A stretch of 51,093 bases of DNA, from assembly GCA_001723765.1 (NCBI GenBank), contig MAYW01000012.1:1-51093 (forward strand), read 5' to 3'. A program made the translations under genes and the position numbers. This DNA is from Candidatus Scalindua rubra (GTDB lineage Bacteria; Planctomycetota; Brocadiia; Brocadiales; Scalinduaceae). Within the stretch, counting starts at the first letter, position 1. Every line of letters starts with the position of its first letter. This document shows positions 24,701 through 33,297 of this stretch, piece by piece. The notes beneath the pieces are model-generated. The model did no database searches and was not told where the DNA came from. It was given only the letters and a program-made list of their open reading frames with translations.

Positions 24701-24811
24701 TGACTTTCTTGCAATACGAATCCCTTCATAACTAATAATTACTATTGAAGTAACAATTATTAAAGTGAATATGGTTATGATTTTTGTGGTGATCTTTAGA
24801 TTTTTAAACAT
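21719..24811 (-). CDS. Membrane sensor histidine kinase: Cache-HAMP-PAS-GAF-PAS-HisKA-HATPase
   Basis: 1030 aa from the ATG at 24811. Order: TM1 (about 10-30); periplasmic double-Cache-like sensor (about 40-305); TM2 (313-333); HAMP (about 334-388); PAS (about 394-505); GAF (about 530-672) with a VGHATVGTGRDSQAGYT segment; a second PAS (about 678-795); HisKA with phosphoacceptor H820 (GVCHEVLNPLN); HATPase with NLITNAQ, DTGEGI and GTGLGLSI. It should autophosphorylate and pass phosphate to the receiver protein downstream. The DNA encoding about residues 535-790 (GAF and second PAS) is clearly more GC-rich than the rest, suggesting a mosaic gene. An upstream TTG at 24838 is possible but less likely. 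Confidence 0.9.
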   Translation of the reverse strand: MFKNLKITTKIITIFTLIIVTSIVIISYEGIRIARKSLVAARIAGLERTADLKVEKIETFLQERIGNIKTVQDYYNVKTNLPIVTQFADDRTNPAYIAAKKMLDSQLKTFQDVYGYEDVMLVSPEGRIVYVTNETHVETEIDNPLPDDPTGKLFEEGRKGVYHSGIYRKDIEGNEFEMLITAPAYDFNGGFIGVIAFEIDMDLIYEFIQDTTGLGETGETLIGKNMGNHALFLNPLRHDPEGAFQRKAIYGKKEAFPIQEATRGRSGSGLSVDYRGEKIIAAWRYIPSVDCGLVAKIDTAEAFAHINQLKKDIFLITAGILVLSVVAVFLFSRTITRPVKILSEASQKISTGDLSEQVKVKSKDEIGILASSFNTMRIQLGILIKNIEEGRKDWESMFYSVKDIIALYDKNSRLIRCNSALLEGLNVKSKEIIGKKCSEIFHQIKKEDLRKFAVMDMAKILKPVTNEMKVLCLGGIFSISSFPRFDDNGEFAGTIQIMKDITEKKQAEESLKLHAYQQEEIIKIGRRALKGIGISTLFDEVVSIVARTLDVEFCKILELMPDGKAFLLRAGVGWKEGYVGHATVGTGRDSQAGYTLLSNESVIVEDLRTETRFSAPPLLKDHGAISGMSVIIQGEKRPFGVLGVHTTRRRTFSKDDANFIQAIANVLAESIERKQIEMQFRSIFDNSADGIIAINERGIIRLFNLAAEKLFGYTTAEVIGQNVKILMPEPYRSEHDGYLNRYISTGKGHIIGIGPREVQGLQRDGNTFSMELAVAEMRMGEQRMFIGILRDITKRKEMEKNIMESYKMASLGTLTAGVCHEVLNPLNIISSYAQLLLTDTEKGSKTENDLKKILEEVGRIVKITDSLLGFSRKEELEFKEVEVNSLLEKIISIIEPEMKLENIKLIRIFEEGLPRIMANDDELRQVFLNLITNAQGAMPGGGNLTIITQSIEKQGKPFVSIKVKDTGEGILEENINNVFDPFFTTKKEGKGTGLGLSISYGIIKNHGGKMRVNSKEGKGTTFIIDLPAKT

Positions 24812-24852
24812 ATATATATGATACCTTTCAATTGCCAATTAAGTTTACTTCA

Positions 24853-25008
24853 AACAACATGGGTGCATTCCCAAATTGTTGCAATACACCTATATCGGCG
24901 GGAAATATGGAGTGCAGTGACCGTGTCGATGCAGGCAGTGACACGGTCACTGCACTCCAAAAAACCCAAAACAATCCGGTACAACAATTTGGGAATGCTC
25001 CCAGGTGG
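24853..25008. repeat. Large nested palindromic element
   Basis: Outer arms GCATTCCCAAATTGTTG (24865-24881) and CAACAATTTGGGAATGC (24982-24998) are a perfect 17-base inverted pair, extending imperfectly outward. Inside, TGGAGTGCAGTGACCGTGTC (24908-24927) and its exact complement (24940-24959) form a 20-base stem with a 12-base loop. The element lies upstream of the kinase gene and downstream of the glycosyltransferase. Transcribed RNA would fold very stably. Confidence 0.85.
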
Positions 25009-25047
25009 ATGTAGTTGTTCTGATGGGAGCGCCCACCCTACACACTA

Positions 25048-26274
25048 TCAACTCGTCTTTTTCGTTTTTTCTGGTTTCAGTTTATTTCCTTTGCTATACA
25101 ATCCCCATAGATAATACTTTTGGGATGCGAACCCTAATGCTTCTTTTCTGATCTCCATTTCTGAATACTTGACATTGTATTTCCATGTGTGATAGTTAAA
25201 GCTGAGGCTTCTTGCAAAATAGAGAGGCTCCAGGGCATTGATAATCTTCCTTCTTTCTTCATCATTCTTTGACACATCGTATCTGTATAGGAGATTATAA
25301 AATACCTGAGTCCATAGCAGGATAGTCAGGTCAAAAACCTCCACCTCAAACATCTCATGTATTCTTGAGAAGGCATATGGTTCCAAAAGCTCTTTAATGT
25401 CAGTCTGATATTTATTGTATGACATCCGGCCTTTTTCTTTCAGGTAGAGGATGTCGATATCCAGCTCCTGTGGTTCTGCCAAAACGTCTAAACCAAATGT
25501 ATCAGGTGTAAAAATGCCACCATTATTCCTGGTCATCCAGGCGTCCTTATTCTGTACAAGTATAGCCAGCAATGTCTCGATTACCTGCTCAAACATGATA
25601 CCCAGTTTTGGAGCGCTTGCCTTATGAACCTTTGTCCCCAGGCCGGCCTGGCATATTTTAAAACCTCCAAGCACGGCGTTTAATGACATAAAGATGTCTA
25701 TTCCGTATTGCCTGGCGCTTTCAGTCCATGATTGTGTCAGCCAATATTTCATGAGCTTTGGAGAAAACGCAAACTCTCCTCCTACCGGCTGTCTTATGTC
25801 CATGGAAAGCATACCAAACATGACTGGATAACATATATGATTTGTAATAGTACCGTCAAACTGGTGCCTTGAATACAGTGGTAGTACGTAGTCATAACCA
25901 TCCACGATAGGTTTTCCAAGATATTTTACCCATTCTTTTGTTATTGATCTCAGATCAGCATCTACAACAATGATGACTTCAGCATCAACAGTCTTTGCAA
26001 ACCTGAACAGGTTTAAAATATTATTACCCTTACCGCGAATGCCATGAGCTGTGCTAATATATTTCTTTTCTATAAAGGTCTTTGTATCTAAGAAAGCCTC
26101 TCTTGTGTTATCCGGACTATTGTTATCTACATTAACAATAATGCTTTTCTGATTTGGGAAATACTGTTCAAGCCCTTCTCCTAAGACTTTAGTTACATTA
26201 GAAATGGTATCTGATTCGTTATATGAGGGCATTCCAACAACAATATTATATTTATTACGTTGTTTTCTTTTCAT
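25048..26274 (-). CDS. Glycosyltransferase, GT2/GT81-like (GpgS/mannosylglycerate-synthase type)
   Basis: 408 aa from the ATG at 26274. A GT-A fold transferase with NIVVGMPSYNES at the N-terminus, the nucleotide-sugar DxD motif in VVDADLRSI, then QPVGGEFAFS, YGIDIFMSL and GLGTKVHKASAPKLG, a pattern close to glucosyl-3-phosphoglycerate synthases and relatives making glucosyl- or mannosylglycerate compatible solutes. The long C-terminal helical part (about 290-400) is unusual for polymer GT2 enzymes. A longer frame up to 26331 would translate a dispersed repeat and is rejected. It heads toward the kinase, after wbqC. Donor and acceptor are not determinable here. Confidence 0.75.
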   Translation of the reverse strand: MKRKQRNKYNIVVGMPSYNESDTISNVTKVLGEGLEQYFPNQKSIIVNVDNNSPDNTREAFLDTKTFIEKKYISTAHGIRGKGNNILNLFRFAKTVDAEVIIVVDADLRSITKEWVKYLGKPIVDGYDYVLPLYSRHQFDGTITNHICYPVMFGMLSMDIRQPVGGEFAFSPKLMKYWLTQSWTESARQYGIDIFMSLNAVLGGFKICQAGLGTKVHKASAPKLGIMFEQVIETLLAILVQNKDAWMTRNNGGIFTPDTFGLDVLAEPQELDIDILYLKEKGRMSYNKYQTDIKELLEPYAFSRIHEMFEVEVFDLTILLWTQVFYNLLYRYDVSKNDEERRKIINALEPLYFARSLSFNYHTWKYNVKYSEMEIRKEALGFASQKYYLWGLYSKGNKLKPEKTKKTS

Positions 26275-26333
26275 GAATTTCTTTTTGGACACAAATAAAC
26301 GCAGATTATGAGAATTGTAAAATAAAAACATTT

Positions 26334-26385
26334 TGGTTCAGGCTACCAGCCCGACAATGTCATTCTGGTGGGCAAGCCTGAACCA
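26334..26385. repeat. Hairpin repeat between wbqC-like gene and glycosyltransferase
   Basis: TGGTTCAGGCT (26334-26344) and AGCCTGAACCA (26375-26385) form a perfect 11-base stem around AATGTCATTCTGGTGGGC. The interior resembles AATGCCATTCTGGCGGG in the element at 34153-34210. Confidence 0.75.
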
Positions 26386-26485
26386 GCATAGAGCAAAATT
26401 ATAGTATGGCAACTTGTATTTCTTTTGCATACTGCTTACTGTAAACTGTGTACTTTTTGTTACAGCTTTGCCGCTATGTGCTTAC

Positions 26486-27160
26486 TTACCCCCTTAATAT
26501 TTCAAGGCTTTTATCCCCGCAATTGAACAATAAGTCAATGGCTGACATGCCTGGTTCAAAATCTTTATATAATTGATTATACACTGGATGTTTGAAATCT
26601 TGAAAGACAATCTCTATACCCTCTTTATCGAATTTTTCGAGATTCATATACTTGATACCATCCCTTCCTGCCAGGTATTTATTACCATTTAGAGTTTTGC
26701 AAATATCAACTAACCGTTCTGTTGGTTCTTCTCTTAATTTTAAGTCAGATGCCATTACAAGTTTGATTTTGAGCTCTAAGGCGCTGATTAAAAATTTGAT
26801 TATTTCTATGTTTATGTCGACAAGGCGATCCCAACTGCGACTGAAAATATCTTCAAAAAAACTTTTGTAATTAGCAAAACAGGGGGCTTTTGAATAGTTA
26901 GTAATAAGTGCCTGGAGATGTTTTCTGTTCCAATTTGTATCATTATTAATCCTTACTTCATTAATTTTTTCTGGAAACTTATATAAGACCGGGACTGTGA
27001 TCCACTGCCAACCCTGAGCAGTTTTTACTCTATTACGATTTTGCCATTCATTTTTTTTGAATTGAACATTATCCAGTATTACAAATACTTCTGCCTTATC
27101 AATCTTATCAACATAACCCAGCCAGGGAAGATATTGTGGTTGGTGAACTGCTATAAGCAT
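26486..27160 (-). CDS. WbqC family protein
   Basis: 224 aa from the ATG at 27160, preceded by an AGGAAA ribosome-binding site. The N-terminus MLIAVHQPQYLPWLGY, then VILDNVQFKKNEWQNRNRV and a TVPV segment, are hallmarks of the WbqC-like family (PF08889) of surface-polysaccharide clusters. The exact reaction is not settled, but family members are linked to modified-sugar or amino-acid-acyl O-antigen biosynthesis. A frame up to 27226 adds residues with no family match. It lies in the minus-strand glycan block. Confidence 0.88.
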   Translation of the reverse strand: MLIAVHQPQYLPWLGYVDKIDKAEVFVILDNVQFKKNEWQNRNRVKTAQGWQWITVPVLYKFPEKINEVRINNDTNWNRKHLQALITNYSKAPCFANYKSFFEDIFSRSWDRLVDINIEIIKFLISALELKIKLVMASDLKLREEPTERLVDICKTLNGNKYLAGRDGIKYMNLEKFDKEGIEIVFQDFKHPVYNQLYKDFEPGMSAIDLLFNCGDKSLEILRG

Positions 27161-27326
27161 ATATTTTCCTATTAGTACCTTAGTAAATTTTTTTGACCAA
27201 TCCCTGTTCAAAACATACAGGGACAAGCTTTGGCAAAAAATTACAATTCAGGGATTTAGGAATTGAAGAATTGAGAAATTAAATAATCCCTCAATCCCTC
27301 AATATTATAATTCCGACTTGTTCGGG

Positions 27327-28502
27327 TTAGGTAATGTTTTTTTCCTTTATCAATTCACTATATAAGTCTTCTAATTCATGTACGGTTGTTTCAATGTTGA
27401 AAATGTTTTTTGTTCTTCTGTATCCAGCTAGTCCCATTCTCTTGGACAATTCTGGATTATTATATAGTTTGATTATGGCCGATGAAAAACCTTCGGTGTC
27501 TTTAGGAGGTATAAGAATACCTGTCTTTCCGTCTATGACTACCTCAGGTATTCCACCAACGTTTGTTGCTATGACTGGTTTTTTCGCAGCCATTGCCTCT
27601 ATAAGCACCATTCCAAATCCCTCATTAATGGAAGGAAGGAGGAAAATATTAATGCAGCTTAGAGTTGTTGCAATATCGCGACGAGCACCAAGAAGGAAAA
27701 TATTTTCCTGAAGACCGAGAGATTTAATTTCTTCTGACAGTTCAGATTTTAACTCGCCATCACCTATGAAAAGAAATCTTGCTTTTGGTATCACCTTTAT
27801 TACTTTTTGAATTGCCTTTATTAAATATGTATGACCCTTAACAGGCACTAATCTTCCGACAGTGGCACATATAAAATCGTCTTTACTTAAACCGAACTCA
27901 TCCCTTTTTTTTAGATTTGAGGCCATTGTGCGTTCGTAGTATTTTATATCTATGCCATTATAAATATGTTTTAATTGCTGCTTCGTACCAATACCGTGCT
28001 TAAGAAATCTTTCTATTTCTATTTCACTCAGGTTTATTATTTTGTCAGTGAATCGTGCAGCAAACTTTTCAAGCAACACGAAAAAATTTGTAACTAATTT
28101 GCAAAAGTAACCTTCAAATATATCACCATGAGGTGAATAAATAATTATTCTTGCCCCTGCTAGTTTAGCGGCAAGACGTCCGATGAATCCACCTTTTGAC
28201 GTGTGGCAGTGTATAATATCATATTTTTCTTTTTTCAAAAAAAGGGCTAGTTTTATAAGGGATATTACGTCCTTGAGAGGGTGAACGTTTCTCACTAATG
28301 ATGGCATGATAAAGACCCTAATATCCTTGTCTCTGGCAAACCCAATCATATCATACCTGCTATCAATAGTGATACCAGTTACTATGGAACTTTCAAAACG
28401 TTTCTTGTTCAAACGCTGTAATATGTCAATCACTAATATTGGAGGGCCGCCAAGTTCCAGGCGGGTAATTATGTTTAGGATCTTAATTTTTCTTGGATTC
28501 AC
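27327..28502 (-). CDS. Glycosyltransferase family 4
   Basis: 391-aa GT-B transferase. The N-terminal glycine-rich ITRLELGGPP, HCHTSKGGFIGRLAA in the first domain, VGRLVPVKGH at the domain junction, and the donor-site motif PSINEGFGMVLIEAMAAKKPVIATNVGG with the EX7E acidic pair are all present. There is no signal peptide or TM, so it works at the cytoplasmic face, probably on a lipid-linked glycan. It is the next gene after the PHP protein, 17 bases away, and probably belongs to the same operon. Confidence 0.92.
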   Translation of the reverse strand: MNPRKIKILNIITRLELGGPPILVIDILQRLNKKRFESSIVTGITIDSRYDMIGFARDKDIRVFIMPSLVRNVHPLKDVISLIKLALFLKKEKYDIIHCHTSKGGFIGRLAAKLAGARIIIYSPHGDIFEGYFCKLVTNFFVLLEKFAARFTDKIINLSEIEIERFLKHGIGTKQQLKHIYNGIDIKYYERTMASNLKKRDEFGLSKDDFICATVGRLVPVKGHTYLIKAIQKVIKVIPKARFLFIGDGELKSELSEEIKSLGLQENIFLLGARRDIATTLSCINIFLLPSINEGFGMVLIEAMAAKKPVIATNVGGIPEVVIDGKTGILIPPKDTEGFSSAIIKLYNNPELSKRMGLAGYRRTKNIFNIETTVHELEDLYSELIKEKNIT

Positions 28503-28519
28503 ATTTAAGTTTGGAGCTT

Positions 28520-30040
28520 TTATTGTTTTTCTTTGAACTGTACAAAAATAGGGTTGGATACTATACCTTTAAACAAATATGATGTATCTATTGCAAGCCG
28601 ATAATAAACCTTTTCTCCCGGTTTATTATAATCGTCATCGTAAGTAATATCTATCGCCCCATCAGCTTCAAATGTTTTAATAACTTTTCCATTTCTTATC
28701 AAATCTATATAAAACATCCTACCTTTATAATCAGAATACTTATGAGAATAATCAGCAGTTACTACAATTCTTATACGTGGTTTTCCTGTTATAGTTATTT
28801 CATCTCCCATAAATGCCAGCTTACCACTATTAAAATCTTCAACAACGAAACTGTTTAAAGTAAGTGCATTAGCAGAACCCATTGCTGCGTACATCTTACC
28901 TGTTCTAAGTACATTCAGTATCTCTTCTTTTTTCTTTTCTTTTAAAAGAAAGACTGTCTGCGTTTCATCTATCGGAAATTCATGTACTTTATAATCAACC
29001 TCTCCGATTATCCAAACAGGTTTTTTCCTTTTTCCTGAACAATACTCAAGTAAAATTTGATCCCAAATTCCACCTGGTGGTCCAACACGCCTCATTCCTT
29101 CACTGTAGATTGCTATTCCTGTATAATTAAATGTTTTGAGAAGGTCTTCCTCGTATGGCGATGATATAATTTTAATTTTACCGATTTCCATAGATCTTTC
29201 TACTTCTGGATGTGCCCAAAACGTTAGTGCATTTTTCTCGTTTGCATAATTAATAAGGTGCTGGTATGGTCCCACGCCCTGTTCTCCATGATATTGATCG
29301 TATACGGGTGTTTTAAATGGGAAGTTATTCACTAAAAAAACAACCCCTACAAAAAAGCATATTACGCCTGGTGCCTTGTTTTGTCTTTTTTCTTGTAGAC
29401 TCTTATCTTTCGTTGTGGATACCTTTTTACGAAATGAGATGAACCACCATCCCAATAGGAAAAAACTAACAGGCCATAAGTTAAAAATGCTTTCGAGATT
29501 AAATTCGCCTGGGAATCCATTTCCCACTGACGGTAGATTTTTATAATCTGAAGGCGTCTCTAGTCCAAATACCATGATGTGTTCATTACCGTTTACCAAA
29601 GCTAGATTGTTTTTAAAAAAACTTCCTTGCCAATAATAGAAAGGAATAGCTTCAGTTCCGTGAATTATAAGCATATCGGGATACTTTTTATTTAATTCTT
29701 TGATTGTATTGATATAATTTGATGCTCCATATTTAAGTATAGAGTTTTGATTTACAACTTTCTGAATAATCTTCCTTAAAGGCGGGACTCCATATGTCCA
29801 TTTCATGGTGTCATGATCTGTAAAGATTACAACCTTTATACCATTTTCTTTTGCAAGCTTAACAATTTCTTCTGGTGTTTTTTCACCATTGCTTATGGTA
29901 GTGTGTACATGGATAACACCTGGAATGAGTGTATGTTTTTCAGCATAGCAGGTATCGACAAATGAATTTTTGTTGCATAAGAACAAACAAGCAAAGACAA
30001 TCAGGACAATTCTTGAGTATAGGTGATTTTTTTTATACAT
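28520..30040 (-). CDS. PHP-domain phosphoesterase-like exported/membrane protein
   Basis: 506 aa from the ATG at 30040, which gives an N-terminal signal or anchor (about 8-25, IVLIVFACLFLC); a frame reaching 30112 would bury it. PHP motifs follow: HVHTTISNGEKTPEE, IFTDHDT, HGTEAIPF and later WAHPEVE, together forming the metal site. Two further hydrophobic helices lie in the middle (around 190-250: SIFNLWPVSFFLLGWWF and VICFFVGVVFLV). The C-terminal 110 residues form a beta-rich domain. The PHP domain is probably outside the cytoplasm. Adjacent glycosyltransferases suggest a role in surface-glycan processing, but the substrate is unknown. Confidence 0.8.
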   Translation of the reverse strand: MYKKNHLYSRIVLIVFACLFLCNKNSFVDTCYAEKHTLIPGVIHVHTTISNGEKTPEEIVKLAKENGIKVVIFTDHDTMKWTYGVPPLRKIIQKVVNQNSILKYGASNYINTIKELNKKYPDMLIIHGTEAIPFYYWQGSFFKNNLALVNGNEHIMVFGLETPSDYKNLPSVGNGFPGEFNLESIFNLWPVSFFLLGWWFISFRKKVSTTKDKSLQEKRQNKAPGVICFFVGVVFLVNNFPFKTPVYDQYHGEQGVGPYQHLINYANEKNALTFWAHPEVERSMEIGKIKIISSPYEEDLLKTFNYTGIAIYSEGMRRVGPPGGIWDQILLEYCSGKRKKPVWIIGEVDYKVHEFPIDETQTVFLLKEKKKEEILNVLRTGKMYAAMGSANALTLNSFVVEDFNSGKLAFMGDEITITGKPRIRIVVTADYSHKYSDYKGRMFYIDLIRNGKVIKTFEADGAIDITYDDDYNKPGEKVYYRLAIDTSYLFKGIVSNPIFVQFKEKQ

Positions 30041-30156
30041 TTTTGAAATTTTCAACCTTATAGGAAATTCCTTGCATTCATCATTCATATAATGGCATCG
30101 TGTTAAACACACACGTCGCTTTGCAGTACCACGAATTATAAAAATCTATTTTCAGA

Positions 30157-31320
30157 TCAAAATCTATATAGTTCCGTACACCTTGTACATACAGGATATT
30201 TCTTTTCCTCTTTCGTAATTTTTCTAAAGCGCATGTATTTTTCATTATTCCATATCTTCCTGAAGGAATCATCCCTGATGTTACCTGCTGTAAAGTTTAG
30301 AGATTGACAAGGCCTTACGGAACCATCAGGAAATATATATGAAACCATCCACGGACTGAGACATCTTTTGCCATAACTTGAAGAGACAAAATCAAACTCA
30401 GTATAATACTTCCTTATTTCTTCATTTGTAAAATTTGGGTAAAAAGCAATCTTTACTTTAGAGTCTCTTTTTTTAATATCTTCCATTTTTTGGATAAGAA
30501 AATCAACATCAATATCAGGCAAACTATCCCTTACAAAACCTTTCCAATCATTACAAACCATCCCGTAGTAGCCCTTAAAAATATTGTTATGTTGGTCATA
30601 TCTCTCTTTACTTAAGAATATTAAATGATGAAATGTAATTGTACTTGCCATCAATTCTTCTGCAATACTAATTATCTCATCAAGACGCTTATAATTTATC
30701 TCAAATATGGTACTTGAAATATTTACAATAGGTTTGTTAGCTCCTGATTTTTCTTTGATGTCACTAATTAATTTGAGCCCTTTGTAGGCTCTATCGAATG
30801 TGCCTTTTGCACTTCGCATCTCGTCATGTACATCACGAGGACCATCCAGTGAAAAGATAATTTCATCAACACCCAAATCGATTATAGAATTTGCATACTT
30901 TTCTAGTAATATTCCATTAGTAATCATATTGCAGCGCATACCTTCTTTTTTTATATGAGAAACTACCTTTTCCCAATTTGAGTATAATAATGGCTCACCA
31001 CCAAAAAGTGTTACATTTGGTTTGAATGTCTTTATGTCAGTTATGATTTCATATATTTCATCAAGTGATAATTCACTCTTCAATTCTTCAGGCGACATGT
31101 CTTTGGATGTTCCAACCATACCCCACTGGCCACACATCTTACATCGAAGATTGCACCTGTAAGTCAGGAATAGATCCACGGTTTCAGGATAAGAACTATA
31201 TCCACTGAACAACCTGTAAGTTAGATAAGAAGACAAACGCTGTCGTAAGGCACTAATTGCGTATCCTGGTTGAGTAATTGATTTAGCAAGATTTCTTTTT
31301 AAATTGCGTAATTGAATCAT
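30157..31320 (-). CDS. Radical SAM/SPASM protein
   Basis: 387 aa from the ATG at 31320. The CxxxCxxC motif (CNLRCKMC, C56, C60, C63) binds the radical-SAM [4Fe-4S] cluster; LFGGEPLL and an FSLDGP segment follow. Near the C-terminus a SPASM-type Cys set (CLSPW, RPCQSLNFTAGN, CTRCTELY) binds auxiliary cluster(s). An upstream TTG at 31416 would overlap the carbamoyltransferase by 37 bases and add 32 residues; I prefer the shorter form because MIQLRNLKRN matches related N-termini. Such enzymes in glycan clusters modify sugars, lipids or peptides; the substrate is not known. Confidence 0.9.
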   Translation of the reverse strand: MIQLRNLKRNLAKSITQPGYAISALRQRLSSYLTYRLFSGYSSYPETVDLFLTYRCNLRCKMCGQWGMVGTSKDMSPEELKSELSLDEIYEIITDIKTFKPNVTLFGGEPLLYSNWEKVVSHIKKEGMRCNMITNGILLEKYANSIIDLGVDEIIFSLDGPRDVHDEMRSAKGTFDRAYKGLKLISDIKEKSGANKPIVNISSTIFEINYKRLDEIISIAEELMASTITFHHLIFLSKERYDQHNNIFKGYYGMVCNDWKGFVRDSLPDIDVDFLIQKMEDIKKRDSKVKIAFYPNFTNEEIRKYYTEFDFVSSSYGKRCLSPWMVSYIFPDGSVRPCQSLNFTAGNIRDDSFRKIWNNEKYMRFRKITKEEKKYPVCTRCTELYRF

Positions 31321-31379
31321 AGGTTTTGGAAGATTATACTTACAGGGACATTTCCTTCTCAGATATTCGAGGCGTAAAT

Positions 31380-33068
31380 TTATTTTTCCAGAAGGTAGTT
31401 CCCCATAATTAGACAATCTATACCAGTAGAGAAAAAACAGCGGATGGCCTCTTTTGGTGTAGTAACTATGGGCTCTCCTGCCACATTAAATGAGGTATTC
31501 AGTACAATAGGGATACCACTAATCTCTCCAAAATACTTAATAACATCATAAAAAAGTTTGTTATGTTTACGATCGACAGTTTGAATCCTGGCAGTTCCAT
31601 CTGTGTGAGTCACGGCAGGAATCGATTCCCTTTTTTCTGGTTTGACATCGCAAATAAAGAGCATAAATGGTGACTCCTGATCAAAGTCGAAAAAATCTTT
31701 GGCCGATTCTTTCAATACTGCAGGCGCAAAAGGACGGAAATCTTCTCTGTGTTTTACATACTTGTTAACGATATCCTGCATGTCGTCTCTCGTTGCATTT
31801 GCCAGAATACTTCTGTTACCCAATGCGCGTGGACCCCATTCTGCCCTTCCCTGAAACCATCCGATAATCTTTCCCTCGTTTACTAATTCAGCACACTTTT
31901 TTGCAATATCCTGATGGTGAGTATACTTCAATTTATCAAGATCAAGTTCGGCCTTTATATTTTCATTTGAGGATTCAGGCCCCCAGTAGGCATGATTAAT
32001 AACGAAATTCCTGTTTTTTCTCAATATGGTATTATAAATATAATAAGCGCTGCCAAGTGATGTGCCAGCATCATGTGCTGAAGGCTGCACAAAAACAGAT
32101 TCAAAAGGAGAATCTTGCAACAACCTATAGTTCATCGAGCAGTTTAAGCCAACACCACCAGCAATACACAAATTCTTTACCCCGGTTTTCTTATAAAGAT
32201 AATTAGTAATGTGTAAGGCTGCCTCTTCCAGCGTTTTTTGTAGACTTGCCGCAATGTCCATATGCCTCTTTTCAATTTCTTGATCCTTAATTCGAATTGG
32301 CCCGCAGGTGTCAATGAATTTCTTTGACATAAAACCCTCTCTCGAACCAGCGCTTGCCCAGTATATGAAATAATCTGAATTAATCCTATATTCCCCATCA
32401 GGTAATAATTTAACCATATCTTTAAAGACATCAATATATGTAGGTTCGCCATATGATGCTAGTCCCATCACCTTGTATTCGTCATTTCCGTGCTGAAAAC
32501 CCAGATATTTTGTTACTGCGGCATAAAGGATCCCAAGGGAATGAGGAAATTTAATTTCTTTTATCTTCTCTATTTGACCGCCCGTACCTTTGCCCATTAA
32601 TGTGCTTGTCCATTCGCCCATATAGTCCATAGAAAGGATCGCTGATTCCTCAAATGGTGATGTGAGAAAGACGCTTGCTGCATGTGCCAGATGATGTTCT
32701 ATAAAATGTATCTTGGTGTTGTCATTTTGTTTAAGTTGCTTTAATTCAGAAAGGTAATGGCCTGTACTATAAATTTCATCAACTATATAACCAACAGAAT
32801 AAAAAGGGGATTTGGGAATTTTTAATATTCTATACGGAATCCTTTTAGATATTCTTAACCATGGTTTATAACTGAAGCCTATATGGCCGATATCTTTTAA
32901 TGTTATATTTGCCTTTTTCAGGCAGTAGTCAATTGCCTTATAAGGCATACCGCTTTCATGCTTTCTTCGTGTAAATCGCTCTTCTTCTACAGCAGCAATT
33001 AACTCTCCATCTTTTACTAAAGAAGCGGCGGCATCCAGTGTGTAGCCTCCTATGCCAAGTATGTACAA
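31380..33068 (-). CDS. NodU/CmcH-family O-carbamoyltransferase
   Basis: 562-aa carbamoyltransferase, typical full length. The N-terminal Kae1-like domain begins MYILGIGGYTLDAAASLV and includes the metal-binding HHLAHAASVF histidines and an SMDYMGE segment. The C-terminal YrdC-like-family domain has the signature GWFQGRAEWGPRALGNRSILA. Both domains look intact. It would transfer carbamoyl from carbamoyl phosphate to a sugar hydroxyl, probably decorating the glycan made by this cluster. The start ATG at 33068 follows AGGAGATAAG. The downstream radical SAM gene overlaps or nearly overlaps its 3' end. Confidence 0.93.
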   Translation of the reverse strand: MYILGIGGYTLDAAASLVKDGELIAAVEEERFTRRKHESGMPYKAIDYCLKKANITLKDIGHIGFSYKPWLRISKRIPYRILKIPKSPFYSVGYIVDEIYSTGHYLSELKQLKQNDNTKIHFIEHHLAHAASVFLTSPFEESAILSMDYMGEWTSTLMGKGTGGQIEKIKEIKFPHSLGILYAAVTKYLGFQHGNDEYKVMGLASYGEPTYIDVFKDMVKLLPDGEYRINSDYFIYWASAGSREGFMSKKFIDTCGPIRIKDQEIEKRHMDIAASLQKTLEEAALHITNYLYKKTGVKNLCIAGGVGLNCSMNYRLLQDSPFESVFVQPSAHDAGTSLGSAYYIYNTILRKNRNFVINHAYWGPESSNENIKAELDLDKLKYTHHQDIAKKCAELVNEGKIIGWFQGRAEWGPRALGNRSILANATRDDMQDIVNKYVKHREDFRPFAPAVLKESAKDFFDFDQESPFMLFICDVKPEKRESIPAVTHTDGTARIQTVDRKHNKLFYDVIKYFGEISGIPIVLNTSFNVAGEPIVTTPKEAIRCFFSTGIDCLIMGNYLLEK

Positions 33069-33096
33069 GACTTATCTCCTCTTAAATTAACTCCCT

Positions 33097-33139
33097 CCCC
33101 CTCCCCTCTCCCCCAGGGGAGAGGGTTAGGGTGAAGGGA
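33097..33139. repeat. CTCCCCTCTCCCCCAGGGGAGAGGGTTAGGG-type repeat
   Basis: Dispersed inverted unit CCCCTCTCCCCC / AGGGGAGAGGGTTAGGGTG upstream of the carbamoyltransferase gene. It is a common relic repeat in diverse bacterial genomes. Confidence 0.7.
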
Positions 33140-33234
33140 AACAATTTAACTTATTGATTTATAAGTAATTTAAAATGGAAATTCCTATACTATTAAATTA
33201 CTCATTTTTAACTTAATTTACAAAATGAGATATT

Positions 33235-33253
33235 CCGAGGCAAGATGCCTCGG
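33235..33253. terminator. Hairpin downstream of the deacetylase gene
   Basis: CCGAGGCA-AGA-TGCCTCGG forms a perfect 8-base stem about 45 bases past the stop of the minus-strand deacetylase. T-rich sequence on the minus strand is modest, so it may be a terminator or a palindromic repeat. Confidence 0.5.
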
Positions 33254-33297
33254 CTATTTAGGGTTTGACACCGTTATTTAGAGTTGCATACTTAAAT

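Noticed and set aside
26275-26331. Longer glycosyltransferase start at 26331
   Set aside because: The extra residues come from the GGACACAxATAAACGCAG repeat family, not from the enzyme.
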